Assembly (NCBI GenBank): GCA_030549335.1
Contig: CM060194.1
Coordinates: 65,004,547 to 65,068,546, forward strand
Direction of reading: 5' to 3'
DNA: 64,000 nucleotides
From: Pontederia crassipes
Lineage: Eukaryota; Streptophyta; Magnoliopsida; Commelinales; Pontederiaceae
Shown: positions 38,548 through 52,700 of the stretch, in pieces
Layout of the letters: every line of letters begins with the position of its first letter
Numbering within the stretch: the first letter of the stretch is position 1
Program-made: the position numbers and the translations under genes
The notes under the pieces: generated by a model
Told to the model about the DNA's origin: nothing
What the model saw: the letters and a program-made list of their open reading frames with translations, nothing else
Database searches by the model: none

Positions 38548-41500
38548 TTACACGGGAATGGGTTCAATAGGCTCAGGCGATGATTCTGGCAGTCCACTCC
38601 CACCTTTGAGGACAGTAACATTACCATCGGAGTCAACATCTACGATGGCCGAGTCTCCCTCCTTGACTTCCCCGGCTAGCATTTTCTCAGCCAAGCTATC
38701 TTCCAAGAGCCTCATTATGGCTCTTCTCAGTGGTCTTGCACCATAGCTAGGGTTGTAACCTTCTTCTACCACCCTGTCCTTGAATCTCTCCGTCACCTGA
38801 AGCTCAATATCCTTGGCGCGAAGCCTCTCGAACACCTCCTTAAGCATTATATCAGATATTTCTTTGACCTCGAGTTTTGTAAGCTGTCTGAATACAATCA
38901 TTTCATCCAGCCTATTCAAGAATTCTGGCCGGAAATACTGTTTCAGCTCCTCCGTGACGAGGCTCTTGATTCTGTTATAGCTACTATCCTTCTCATCATA
39001 ATCAAGATCAAAACCAATCCTACGGCCTCCCTTCTCAATCACACTGCTCCCAACATTAGATGTCATGATCAAGAGAGTATTCTTAAAATCCACAGTTCTC
39101 CCCTTGCTGTCTGTCAATCTTCCATCTTCTAATATTTGAAGCATCATATTGAAAACATCAGGGTGAGCTTTCTCTATCTCATCAAAGAGGACAACAGTGT
39201 ATGGCCGACGGCGTACTGCTTCAGTAAGCTGTCCACCCTCGGTGTAACCTACATAACCTGGTGGGGATCCAATGAGCTTGGAAACTGTATGCCTCTCCAT
39301 GAACTCACTCATGTCAAGTCTGATCATGGCTTCCTCCGAGCCAAAATAATAGGATCCAAGTGCCTTCGCCAACTCTGATTTTCCTACACCAGTTGGTCCA
39401 GAAAAGATAAAACTGGCAATTGGACGATTGGGGTTCTTTAGACCCACACGTGCTCTACGAATGGCACGGCTTATGGCTTTGACAGCCTCATCCTGGCCAA
39501 TGACACGCTTGTGTAGTGTTTCCTCCATCTTAAGGAGGCGATCGGATTCATCACTTGAGACTTTCTCCACAGGGATCCCAGTCCAAGATGATACAATATG
39601 TTGGATGTCAGCTTCTGTGACAGTGGGACCTGAGTCACCTGCTTCACTCTCCGCTTTGCTTAGCTCTTTGCCCTTATCGATCAGGGCTGAGATCTGTGCC
39701 TTCAATTCCATCTCCCGATCACGTAGCTCACCCGCCTATCAAAATATAAATACCATTACTTTAGATGTGCAGGTCTAATCTAGAAGAGAACAATTAATGT
39801 TGACATAAATTTACTGCTTGAATGCAAGTTCCAGCAATTTAACACTAACAACCACTTGCAGTCCTGAACATATTAACCCAAACAACTCACATGAAGGGGT
39901 ACATATACCAGTAGATACCAGATTGTTATTTGTCATCAGCGAACAAAAAGTTGAAGTACCTTCTCAAAATCTTGGCCGCGAACTGCCTCATTTTTTTCTT
40001 TTGTGATCTGTCTAAGCTCTTTGTCAAGTTCTCTAGCCTCCTCTGGTAACTGTCACAGACATGTTTAGCTTTGTCATTGATTAGCCATAACAAAAGGATG
40101 TTAAAAAAAATATAGAGCATCTACCTGTGCATGGCGAAGCCTAACACGAGAACCAGCTTCATCAATCAAGTCAATTGCTTTATCAGGCAGGAAGCGATCA
40201 CTAAAGGCAATAGGGAATACGTAAGAATACACATACCAGATATAGAACAAATAGGTTATATGATCAATGAAGATGTAATTTTTAGAGAAATTCAATAAAC
40301 AAATCCCTGATGATACACTGTTATGCCTAGACATTGTTGATATAAAAAAGACACTTTCAAAGACCACTACCTTTTTTCTTACGGGCTGAAGAAAAATGAA
40401 GTGTTTGATTTACGTGTGATATACACTTAGATGTAAGAATACGAATTTTTAAGATGAAAACTGGCAGAATTGCAGGTAAATATCATAGCTTGCAAAAGTC
40501 GACAAATGAAACTTAGTTGTCTAGAGTTGTCATAACACCAACTCACAGAGAAAGGTGGTTGTTGATGCAGAAATAAACTCATACAAATGTAATTATGTGT
40601 TGCTTAGGTAGTGATGATAACAGAAGTAGAACTGATGTTAGAGAATGATTGCGCACTCATGAGATATAAAATGTATGTAATAGTAAATTTCCTGATGAAG
40701 ATACATGTATCATACTTGTCAAATACTCACTATTACATAATACACAATCCAGAATATACTAAAAGTTGCAAGTTATGAGTTATGTTCTGAATATCTTACT
40801 GAGTTTCAGAAATGTGTAAACCTTAGTTTTCTTTTTTCACAAAATTACTAGAACTATATATACTTTCATATATTAAAATACATTGCTTTTATGCAACGGT
40901 CAAATCTAGGTAACAAAATTAAGTTACTGACGTTCTGGCAAAAGTGGAAATAACATATATGACAAATACATTTTTTTATGGGAGAAAGGATGACAATAAC
41001 GCTTGGTTATTCATCATGATTGTATTCAATAGACACACCTATTACTAAAAGATCAAGGATACAAAAATAGCCAAATGAAACAGGATCATGACTGGAACAG
41101 TTTGGGTTTGGGGATCCATTTTAATATTGGTGCTTGTTTAATTCTCAATGTTTCTCTCAAAAAGTTAATATTTTATATTGTTTCTTTCCTGCATCTTTCT
41201 TGAGGAGTTCCTACTTGTATAAGATAGAAATTTCTACGTATCTTTGATCAACCCAACTCAAGATCCACTTACCACTATACCAGAAGTATATTAGGGAAAT
41301 AGTTAATGAACATGTTAATAACACTGACAATCTGATAACAATCAGGTCACAGAACACCTCAAAGAAAAAAAACTTCAACTCACAGAAACCAACAGTCACA
41401 TGTCTCTGAATATTATGTGTCTAAATATTACACGCAGCAGCAGTATGATCCCCTAAAAATTAATTATATTCAGCATGAGCAAGAAAAAAGAATTCAGGAT

Positions 41501-44500
41501 CCTTGGCACTATTCAATAAAATACGAACTTCAATAGTCAACATAAAAATTTGTAGAAAATTTACATGGACAATAAGGAGTGCATTGATTTGATCCAATTA
41601 ACATTTATTTCAGAAATGAATGAGAACAAGAGTATTCCAAGTACTTGGTTTTATCCCCTAAAAGCACTTGATACTACAAGTTTTTGCTAATAAAATCAAA
41701 TAATTAAATAACACCCATGTTCACCCTTGAAATTGGTGTCGAAAAATAACCCATTATCTTATCTGTCCCTAATAAGTGCACTGTGGATCCAGAGAAAAGA
41801 GCCCAACAAAATTTGAAGAACCTTTGAGAAAGAATGGATTTCCCATAAGGTGTGAACATGTCAGTAGAAAAATAAGGGTGAGAGAGCAAACTACAAGACT
41901 GACAGGATGATGTCGTTAGTCAGCAATTTGAAATATGTTGTCTAGAATACCATTGAACCAAAGTTTATAGGCTTATAGCAATTCAGAGAGGCTTCTGCTT
42001 CAGAGTAATAATGAGAGTTAGTATTTTCAGAATAGCATTAACTGTAAAATCTGCCCACAACCAAGCTCAAAACTACAAGGCATAGATTCAATAGTGTTCC
42101 ACTAACAAGAAGGAATAAACTAAGATATGACACGTGCATTCAATTTAAGAGGTGCAGGTAGTCGGGATAATCTATGAAAAACATGAAATAACACTGCAAT
42201 GTCTTATGAAGGGAACTCTACAGGTTTTTATAAAATCTTCTGACTATAAATTCTGTTCTACTTTTCCTTCAAATTTATCATAGCAGCAAGTTAAAGCTCC
42301 TAAGAGATCTGCTATAAAAAAAAAAACCTCCTTAGAGATCAGATGCAAAAAGATTATATGTATGTCTATATTTTGAAATAAATACCAAAACACATACATC
42401 TGGCATATGTTAAAACTATACCTTGAAACCAAAAAATATGAAGCTTTATGTCAGCATAATGAAAAGAACATCTAGATCAAAACAGATAATTCATCATAGC
42501 ATTCATGTTTTTAGAGGATTTATTCATTTTAAATGTTAAAAGTTCTAAGAAACAAAACTAACGTATTTTGAGAAAGAACAAACCTAATGTATTGGTGAGA
42601 CAACTGAGCAGCGGCAACCAAAGCTTCATCTGTATACCGGAGTTTGTGATGGATTTCATATCTTTCTCGGAGACCTCTAAGAATTTGGATGGTTTCATCA
42701 ACCGTTGGCTCTGGTACCCTTACAGGTTGAAATCGTCTCTCCAAAGCAGGATCCTTCTCAATGTGTTTTCTATACTCATCTAATGTTGTTGCACCAATGC
42801 ACTGTACCAAAATGCATAAGTTATAGGCAAGTTGTAAAATGTTTCAAGTTACATGATTCTTTTTACAAAGTTTCAAGTCCTACAATGAAAATAGTAACCA
42901 ACTTCAACACACAGAAGAGAGATTGAAAGCTTTTGGAGGGGAGAAAACAGATTGAAATGAAAAATGTACCTGAAGTTCACCTCTTGCTAGAGCTGGTTTT
43001 AAGATGTTAGCAGCATCTATTGCACCCTCTGCAGCTCCTGCTCCAATTAGTGTGTGCACTTCATCAATAAATAATATTACTTCATCACTTTGTTTGATTT
43101 CTTCCATCAGCTTTTTCAGCCTCTCTTCAAATTCTCCACGGTATTTTGTGCCGGCCACAAGAAGTCCCATATCAAGTGTTATAACCTGGAAAGAAAAATA
43201 TTTAGTGGTGGATGGTGGATACCAACTATATAATGGATCAGTAATCCAATGAGTAGCATTCAAATATAACTTGAAAATTTACCATATAAACAACAACTCT
43301 GAGAAAAAAGAAACCTTTGACAATTAGAAGAAAGACAAGAAAATCATAACCAAACTTCCAAGATATATCAGAAAAAGAAACAACTTCTGTCGTATCAAAT
43401 AGACAAATACAATGCATAACTTATCATGTACAAATAACAAGATCAAACAGAAAACACTGTATCATAAGTGGAATAAGTCAGCGGACCTTCTTTCCTTCAA
43501 TTGTTTCAGGAACATCTCCATTTGCAATGCGTTGAGCTAATCCCTCTGCAATAGCTGTCTTTCCAACACCAGGCTCTCCAATTAGACAAGGATTGTTCTT
43601 TGTACGCCTTCCCAGAATTTGGGTGACACGCTCTATTTGATCTTGTCTGCCAACAACAGGATCTAGCTTCCCCTGTTGCATAATTATGTGATTTCACGAT
43701 TACAAACAACTGTGTGAAATCTACATCACAAAAGAACGGAAAAGCATATAAGGAGCACCTCCTCAGCCAATTTAGTTAAATTAGTCCCATATTCCTCAAG
43801 TGTGGGCATCTTAGCACCACTGCTTCCTCCTCCTACGCCAGCACCAACAGCTTCGGTGTTTTCGCCAACCATTCGGATAACCTATATGAAGTCCAAAAAG
43901 CACTTCCACTTCTGAAAAGCTCATCAGAATGCAAAAATATCTGTAATAAAACCTTACCTGAGTGCGTATGTTGCTTGGGTCAGCCCCAAGACTCTCAAGC
44001 ACTTTAGCAGCTACACCTTCACCCTCACGAAGCAGCCCAAGAAGCAAATGCTCAGATCCTATATAATTATGCCCTGAAAATTGAAAAGCCATTGTAGTAA
44101 GAACAGACATCAGTTTAGCTCTGATAAGAACCCTCAAGTAACATCCCCAACCATGAACAACTGCAGAATAACGTAAAGCAAATAAAAAGTTTGCAACTTG
44201 TGTATGGTGTCAGGCAATCAGAAGCACATAGACATCATCAACATAGAATGATCCTGACGTAATAAGGAATAAACCATGCAAGAACATCGGTTCCCCATCA
44301 TAAAACTTCAAGTGTAGGATTATCACAAAGAATGAATAGAAACAACAGGATACACCGCGAACAACGTGTACGCCGAAAGAATTGAGCACGACGTACCAAG
44401 CTGGCGAGCTTCCTCCAAGGACAGCTCCAAGACGCGCTTCGCGCGAGGCGTAAAAGGTATCTCGACGGCCACGAATCCAGTCCCTCTTCCAATTATCTTC

Positions 44501-44991
44501 TCCACCTCGACCCGCGCATCCTTGAGATTAATCCCCATGGACTTCAGCACTTTGGCGGCGATGCCCGTGCCCTCCCCGATGAGGCCCAGAAGAATCTGCT
44601 CCGTTCCAACGAAGTTGTGCCCCAGCCGCCGCGCCTCCTCCTGCGCGAGCATGATGACCTTGATGGCCTTCTCCGTGAACCGCTCGAACATGGCCCTGGC
44701 GCCGCTCCGGGTGCCCCTCCGCCCCCGGGCCGGCCGGTCGATCCACCCCGCGACAGCGGAACGGAAGTCGCGCGCGGATCCCCGTGAGAGGAAGTCCAAG
44801 CTGTCCGACGCTCGGAGCCCCGAGAAGCCTCGCAGTCTAAGGGAAAGCGGGGCTTGGGCGCAGCAAAGCATTCTGGCGGCGGCGGAGCTCCGGGCCTTGC
44901 CGGAGTGTGTGCGACCTTGCCTCCTGCCGCTGCCGTTGACGGTGGCGAAGGAGGCGGGGAGGACGCCGGACTGAATCAAAGCGCCCGCCAT
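38548..44991 (-). CDS. CLPC1: Chloroplast Hsp100 chaperone ClpC
   Basis: Nine exons: 44991-44397, 44073-43958, 43881-43759, 43672-43487, 43185-42970, 42801-42584, 40200-40125, 40049-39960 and 39735-38548. All junctions are GT-AG and the phases sum to 935 residues, close to Arabidopsis ClpC1. ClpC is the stromal AAA+ unfoldase that feeds the Clp protease and works with the Tic import machinery. Residues 1-100 are a plastid transit peptide rich in S, R and A. Paired Clp-N repeats start at [11 protein letters not shown] (101). AAA-1 has Walker A GEPGVGKT (310-317) and Walker B VILFIDE (376-382). A UVR-like middle segment spans about 511-560. AAA-2 has GPTGVGKS (653-660) and VVLFDEIE (721-728), and IGF at about 780-782 is the ClpP-docking loop. 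Intron 6 is about 2.4 kb. CLPC1 and CLPC2 cannot be told apart here. Confidence 0.95.
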
Positions 44992-44999
44992 CTCCCGTT

Positions 45000-46735
45000 C
45001 TCCTTCGAGGGTGACAACTGACGAGAGAAGGAGATGATGACGATGACGGAGGGAGCAGAGAGGGGGGGGGGGGGGGGGGAGAGAGTGACAGGAGAGAGAG
45101 AGTGAGAAGATAGGGGCAGTAGAAAAAGTAATATATAACGTGTGAGGGGTGGACGATTAGGGTAAGAATGGCTTCGGAATCGGACGGCTCAGATTTTGTT
45201 TCCCTTCCTCATTTTGCTTATGCTTAAAAGAAAAAGATAAATTGCGTTAAGAAAAAAAATCACTTTTATTGCGTCTCACATTCACATATATGGTTTAATC
45301 TAAGCTTCTAACCTGCCTACCTTAAATGTACCCATACATAGTAATTAATTCATTGTTTATTATTGCGATGGTGTGAAATTACCATGCAAGTGCGTATTTA
45401 CCTTTTAACTGGCCACCTATCTAAATAAAAGCCTAAGAAGTATAATAGGACAAATTCTTCTGTGCTATGGAAGCTTTTTTTTATATGAATATATGTATTA
45501 TTTCCTTACACATGTCTAATTGTCTAGAAATAGAAAGGAAAGAAAAGGTTCCGTCCCGTAATTGTCTTTCGTGTTCTGCAATAAATTTTACATTTACTTT
45601 TTTCTTAAAAAAACAAAATATCTTTCCACAAAAAACAAAAAAAATCTCGAATTTTTTTTCTTCATCTAGTCCACCAAATGAAGATCTTAAATGAAATAAT
45701 TATGGACATGAAATATTCCACGACGAGAAATTAATCTAAACGTTTATTCACAAGTGAGTTGGTGCATCACGCATCACAATATCCACTTTTTTTCCAAGCA
45801 GTCAATTCGTAAAAATGTTAGGGACAAAGGAAAATAAATGAAAGATATCACATAAATTAAGGACGTGAAGGTTTTCTTTTTCGGTTGAATATATCACATA
45901 GATGGTTTTCATCAACAAGACCAAAAAAATAAATAAATAAATAAAACAAAGCAAGATTCATCAAACACGTAGTAGAAGTAGACTAGCGGAAGATGTGGAG
46001 GCATTCTCCTCCACACTTTTGTAGTGCGCTCTCTCCATCCATCTCGCCTCTGTAGGTTAACTCATTGTGGCTTACAGCATTCTGGCTGTGAACATGAACA
46101 GAGAGTTGAGTTTCCATACAATTCGTAAGATGACACTTTTATTTGCGAAATCGAATCGCATTTTCTACTAAGTCTGAGGCCAGCATTTGAAATTGTTTCA
46201 TATAGACAACAACAACAACAACATTCTGAAGTTTGTATTGCTACCTAATGCTAAGTTAATAAACAGAAGACAAAAGAAAAGTTCTTCCTGGTAGACAACT
46301 GAAAGTAATCTAACCACAGCATCAGACAAACAAATCTAGCCCACAATCAGATGCGGGTACAATGTTTAATTTGGGCACAAGCAGAAAGGAGGATCCACAG
46401 CAACCTTGCAACTATTGGCCACCACCAAAAACACAAGACTAAGTCCTGTTTGGGAGGGGCTATCAACTAGCGTTTTGGCAAAGCATTTCTTCTGTCAAGA
46501 GTAGCAAAGCAGTATCGACTTCTTCAAAAGGAAAAAAAAATCGAAACACTAACGAGAAGTTGCTGTTTCTAAAGAATGCCTAGTTCTGCTAAGGAGATAG
46601 AATACACTATCAGAGAAAATCGTCTACAAAATAGTCAGTTTCCTGCTCTGAGATATGATAAGAGCATATTTCCACAGCAAAGTGGAGGCTTTTGATCGTA
46701 GCAGTACAATAATCTACGACAATTCTGAGTATTTT
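45000..46735. other. Intergenic DNA upstream of ClpC
   Basis: A poly-G run of about 19 bases lies at 45062-45080, 70 bp upstream of the ClpC ATG, followed by GA repeats. The rest is AT-rich; 46100-46735 is probably the 3' untranslated flank of the MFS gene. A short (ACA)n run at 46206-46221 resembles a SINE tail but nothing else of the family follows it. Confidence 0.5.
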
Positions 46736-49700
46736 TTACAATAATTCTAGTTCTTTTGAACTCACCACCCTGGCATGATCCCGGTCACGCCTAAATACAA
46801 CATAAAGCGGGCTGTAAAATAGACAACACAGTCCAAAAGGCACTACAGTCATCGTTAGCAATCCTCTTGAGAGTGCAAATGCACCTTGAGCAGATCCATT
46901 CACAGACTGAAGGGATTTGGGGTCATAGCCATAGATCTTCTCTGTTACATACCCCACAGCAGGAGCTGCGAATGAGGAGAATGATCCCTCAAATGCACGA
47001 TCAAAAGCATAAATCATGGTCCGATGCTTCAAAGGGACGACTTCTGCGAACATAGGGTTGTTTGCACAGGTAGCACACCAACTGATTGTAAGACCCATGA
47101 GGAAAAGTGTGACCGCAAAAGCATACCAATTGTCCACGGTTGGTCTGATGATGCTGAGAAGTATTATTGAGAATGGAATTCCCATGAAGGCACTAAACTG
47201 AGCACACATAACACGGGCACTATCTGGATATGATTTTGATATGGTGTCTGCTATTAGTCCACCCAAAAAGGACCCCATGGCACAACCAATTGCAAACAGA
47301 CTATTTAGTGCAGCAGAACTATTATTATCAAAACCTGAAATGAAAGATGTCAAGTATTATGCAACAAGAGAAGTAGATATGTCACTGGTATATAGTTTAA
47401 AGAGTATGACTCAGTGACTTTATTCAGTCAACAAGGTTTTTCCCTCATAATTTAGCATATCACATAATGTCAAGCTTTAGAATATGTTTGTACCTATGAG
47501 TTCAAACCACATTGTGAAGAAAACCATGGCTGTCCATGGTAGTGAACCAACAACGCCTTGCAAGACAATTATCTGAAATGTTTTCACTTTCATCACATAA
47601 CGCATTGCCAACCATGAATCACTCCAGATAGAAGATGGATCCACACTACCTTTTCCAACAAGATTTCCCCTGAAAATTTCACAAGTTCATCTCATTTTTA
47701 TTCAATGGTAAGTTTGAATCATCTGAATTGTTTGTTGATAACAAAAAGTAATTCAACTAAAATCTGGTAAACAGAGATAGTAATGACTTTCAAGTATCAT
47801 GTATCTGAAATATCCTGGGAAATTAGAACCCCTCAAAATTTATCAGCGTTGTGAATATGAACTGCTGTATCGTCATATTTTACAAGGTCAAAGAGTTCAT
47901 AAAATGGGTAACAACGTTGTCCACTGGACTGAATCAAAAGATGTTATAGAGGCCACATTAAAATCAAATTTTACAAACGATCATCATGGAAAATTCACAG
48001 TTATGCAGCAAAAAATTACAACAACAACAACAACAAAGCCTTATCCCACTAGGTGGGGTCGGCTACATGGATCATACGACGCCATTCCGCTCTATTAGTA
48101 ACCAAACCTTTCGGTATATTATTCACCAATAGATCTTGCTCTATTAGTTCGCCAAGTGTCCGCCTTGGCCTCCCTCTCCCTCTTTTAATCGGACTACAGA
48201 TTATTTGATCTACTCTTCTTACTGGCGCATCTAATGGTCTTCTCTGAACATGACCAAACCATCTCAAACGATTCTCTACCATTTTCTCACTAATAGGAGC
48301 CACTCCGACTCGTTCACGTATATGGTCATTCCTAATCTTATCTAATCTTGTATGACCACACATCCATCTCAACATCCTCATTTCGGCTACCCCCACTTTA
48401 CGTTCATGTTGTCCCTTCATAGCCCAACATTCACTACCATATAACACTGCTGGCCTTATAGCAGTACGATAGAATTTTCCTTTAACTTTATTGGGTACTT
48501 TTCTATCACAAAGAACTCTAGTGGCTTTCCTCCACTTACACCAACCAGCTTGAATTCTATGATTAACATCGTCATCAATCTCACCATCTTGTCTTACAAT
48601 TGATCCTAAATATTTAAACTTTGTCACTTGAGGAATTATATCCTCCCCTAACCTAACTTTCAAATCGTCTCTAAGTTGTTTATTTGTGAAATTGCTATGC
48701 ATATATTCTGTTTTATTCCTACTTAAACGAAAACCCTTTGACTCCAACGTATTTCTCCATATTTCTAATTTTGTATTAATCTCTTCTCTTGAATCCGCTA
48801 AAAGTACTATATCATCCGCAAATAGCATGCACTTAGGTACCTCCTCTGTGATACTCTCGGTTATAGCATCGATAACTAAGTTAAATAGATACGGGCTTAA
48901 AGCTGATCCTTGATGTAGGCCAATTCCTATAGGAAATTCATTTGTCTCACCTCCGGGTGTCCTAACCCTAGTCAATGCCCCATCGTACATATCTTGTATT
49001 ACCTTAATGTAGGCAACATTCACCCTCTTCTTTTGTAAGGCTTTCCAAAGTACATCCCTTGGTACCCGATCATACGCCTTCTCTAAGTCAATGAAAGCCA
49101 TATGTAAGTCTCTTCTCCTACTTCGATACTTCTCCATCATCCCCCTTAGTAAATAAATCGCCTCTGTAGTGGATCTTCCTGGCATGAACCCAAATTGTCT
49201 CTCAGAAATACTAGTCTCCATTCTCAATCTATGCTCAATCACTTTTTCCCATAATTTCATAGTGTGACTCATAAGTTTAATCCCTCTATAATTTGCACAA
49301 TTCTGAATATCCCCTTTATTTTTGTAAATAGGAACTAATGTACTTAATCTCCAATCATCAGGCATCTTTTTCGACCGTAAAATCTCATTAAATAGTTTAC
49401 ATAACCACAACACACCTTTTTCTCCTAAACATTTCCAAACTTCAATCGGTATACCATCCGGTCCAACGGTTTTACCATTCTCCATTTTCTTAAGAGCTTC
49501 GCTAACCTCCGAGACTCTAATTCTACGATAAAATGACCTATTAAGCTCACATTCGCTAACTGTCAAGTCCTCCAAATCACAACGCGAACCTTCACATCCA
49601 TCATTAAATAGCTTATAGAAATACTCTTCCCATCTGTTCTTAATATCTCCTTCAGTAACTAAAACCTTGCCAACTTCATTTTTTATGCATCTTACTTGAT

Positions 49701-52700
49701 CCAAATCTCTCGACTCCTTCTCTTTGTTCCTTGCAATCTTGTAAATCCTTTGTTCACCCGCCTTTGTCCCTAACTCCTTATAAAACCCCTCGTATGCTTT
49801 AGCACGAGCATCACTAACTGCCTTCTTAGCCTCCCTTTTCGCCAAACGATACTTTTCCCAATTGTCAGAACTATTGTCCAAGTGTATCGCCTTGAAACAA
49901 TTCTTCTTATTACGCACCTTTTCTTGGACCTCCTCATTCCACCACCAAGTCTCCTTATCTCGTGGTCCAAAACCTTTTGATTCTCCTAAAATGACTTTAG
50001 CAACCATTTCAACCTTTTTTGCCACATTCTTCCACATGATACTAGCATCTCCTTCTAACTCCCACACACTTTCCTCTAATAACTTACTTCTAAAAGTCTC
50101 TCGCTTCTCCCCCTTTAACTGCCACCACTTGATCTTTCGATCAAAAACTGTTCGGGATTTTGGTTTTATACATTTTATTTGCATATCAAGAACTAACAAT
50201 CTATGTTGTGTAGTCACTCCATGCCCAGGAATTACTTTGCAATTAGTGCAACGTCTTTTATCAGTATTTCTTATCAAGAAAAAATCGATTTGGGACCTAT
50301 GAGTTCCACTTTTGTATGTGATTAAATGTTCCTCTCTCTTCCTAAAACAAGTGTTGATAATCTTAAGGTCGTATGCTAAAGAAAAATCAATAATAGTTTG
50401 TCCTTCCTCATTCAACTCCCCAAAACCAAAACCACCATGAACCCTTGCATGTGGTCCTGCCTCTTTACCAACATGTCCATTAAGGTCTCCCCCAATATAA
50501 ACTTTCTCGGTTGTTGGTATACTTTCAATCAAACCCTCCATATCTGCCCAAAACTTCTCCTTGAGATGTGATTCTGCTCCTACTTGGGGTGCATATGCAC
50601 TAATAATGTTCATAGTCTCCTTTCCAACAATTACTTTCACGGATATGATTCGATCCTCAATCCTTTTAACTTCCACAACATTCTTCCTCCATTCTGCATC
50701 CGCGATAATACCAACACCATTCCTTCCATTTACCTTACCTGTGTACCAAAGTTTGGAACCATTTAACCTAATCTCTTTACTTCCCTCTCCTACCCATCTA
50801 GTTTCTTGCAAGCATAAGATACTAATCTTACGCTGGTCCATTACTTGTGCCACCTCGAGGCGCTTCCCATTCAACGTCCCAATGTTCCAAGAACCTAATC
50901 TGACCTTAGTCTCATGAACTAGCTTCTTTAACCGCCTCCGTCCATTAGAGTGCGGTAGCCCTTGCTCATTTAACACTGCATTCAGGCGAGGATGCAGCGG
51001 CTCTTGCTCTCTTATCACTGTACCCGAGCTGTACAGCGCGTTACTTACAGGTAACGACCTAGCATTAACACAATATATTCGTTGATCCATGTTCATAAGA
51101 TTCGACATGATTTTATGTTGGCTGTCGGGGCTTAACACAACCCTCCTCCTTTATCCGGGCTTGGGACCGGCTATAAAATATAGGCGGAGTTGCAGCAAAA
51201 AATTAAACGAAAAAAAAAAGATTTAAACTACGCACTGCATCCCATTATGCCACCTGAAATTGGCAACAGACCCTATAGTACTTACTTTCTATAGATCAGC
51301 TGGATAAGTGTATTTGAACATTACCTTAAGAAATAATTCAAAAGCTGATTGCACACAGGAATGACAATTGTTTATCCTTTTCAATTGTTCTCTTATTGGA
51401 AAAAGAAGAGTGACAAAAAAGTGGCCAAACTCTAGAGCATTATGAATAACCTCAAATAGAAATCCGCTTTTGTGTGAGTAGCACATCTAGAAGAGTAGAA
51501 AGTGATAAGATCCAAAATCAAGTATGTGATGCAAAGGTTCGCCTGTGTCATAACTAACTGTCACTAAATGACAACACAGTCAAATTCTTCACATGGAAAG
51601 CAAACATTAATTAAGAAAATGCATGAAGTTTTTCTTTAAGGCAGAAGATACATGAAGTCGCCCTCAAAAAGAAAACAAAAACAAAAGACACCAGTTTTAA
51701 ACGACTCAAAAGTAACAACAACAACAACAAAGCCTTATCCCACTAGGTGGGGTCGGCTACATGGATCATACGACGCATTCGATCCATGTTCATGAGATTC
51801 GACAGTTCTCTGAACGTAATATTATCATACAACAAAGCCTTACTGTGTCGTCTTACAACAATGACCTGATCACTAACTCTGAACGTAATATTATCAGTTC
51901 TCTGGGCTTTTCACAAGGCATGGCTACATAAAAGACGAAGTAAAAAATGTCTCATTGATTTGTCAAATTATCAACAACATTAGCATTGAAAATTACTAAT
52001 GAAGTCCAACCATAATATTTCACTGTGTCGCGCATCAGGTTCTTTGATGTAGCAAGGCAATCTAGTATCACGGCACTTGAATTAGCCCAGTGCATAGTAT
52101 TGTTAGTAACTCAAGCAGATTTGTAAAAGCAACAACCACATCGTCACCACTATATGCATTGATCACTGCTATGATAAATGACTAAACGTGAAATGGTGTT
52201 TCTACATGTGCTGTTATGTGATATTGATCTCCAAATGCGAGTTACATCAACCCAATAATGATTAGAAAGAGAAAGTTGTAAACATAGTAGTGGAGTCTCA
52301 AGGTCTGTTATAGAGCAACACAAGATAACTAATTAACATCACCATCTGTCCATCAGTGTTCTTTATCCTTCAAGGAAGAATAATAAAACATTTGAACATT
52401 ACATCAAAGGCTCTTTCTTTAAGAAGCATATATTTTTCAGTTGCATTTTAAAAATAGAATGCACATAAGATGGACAAGAAGGCTATGAATTTAAGAATGT
52501 GTGGTGAGCGTGGATTGTAGCTACCTTTCCGAGTCATCATCTCCATTAAGAATTGTTCCAGAGATTCTTCTAGGATCAACAACGAAAAGGTAGACAAGGA
52601 GACCAATTAGAAAACTCAATGATGCCATCATGACAAATGCACAGCGCCACCCTGGCACTCCCCAATATACTTTCCCAGCCATGACAGTGGCTAAAACACC

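Noticed and set aside
46206..46221. (ACA)n run as another SINE tail
   Set aside because: No CAAAGCCTTATCCCAC block follows it. The same applies to the (TTG)n run near 26979-26993.
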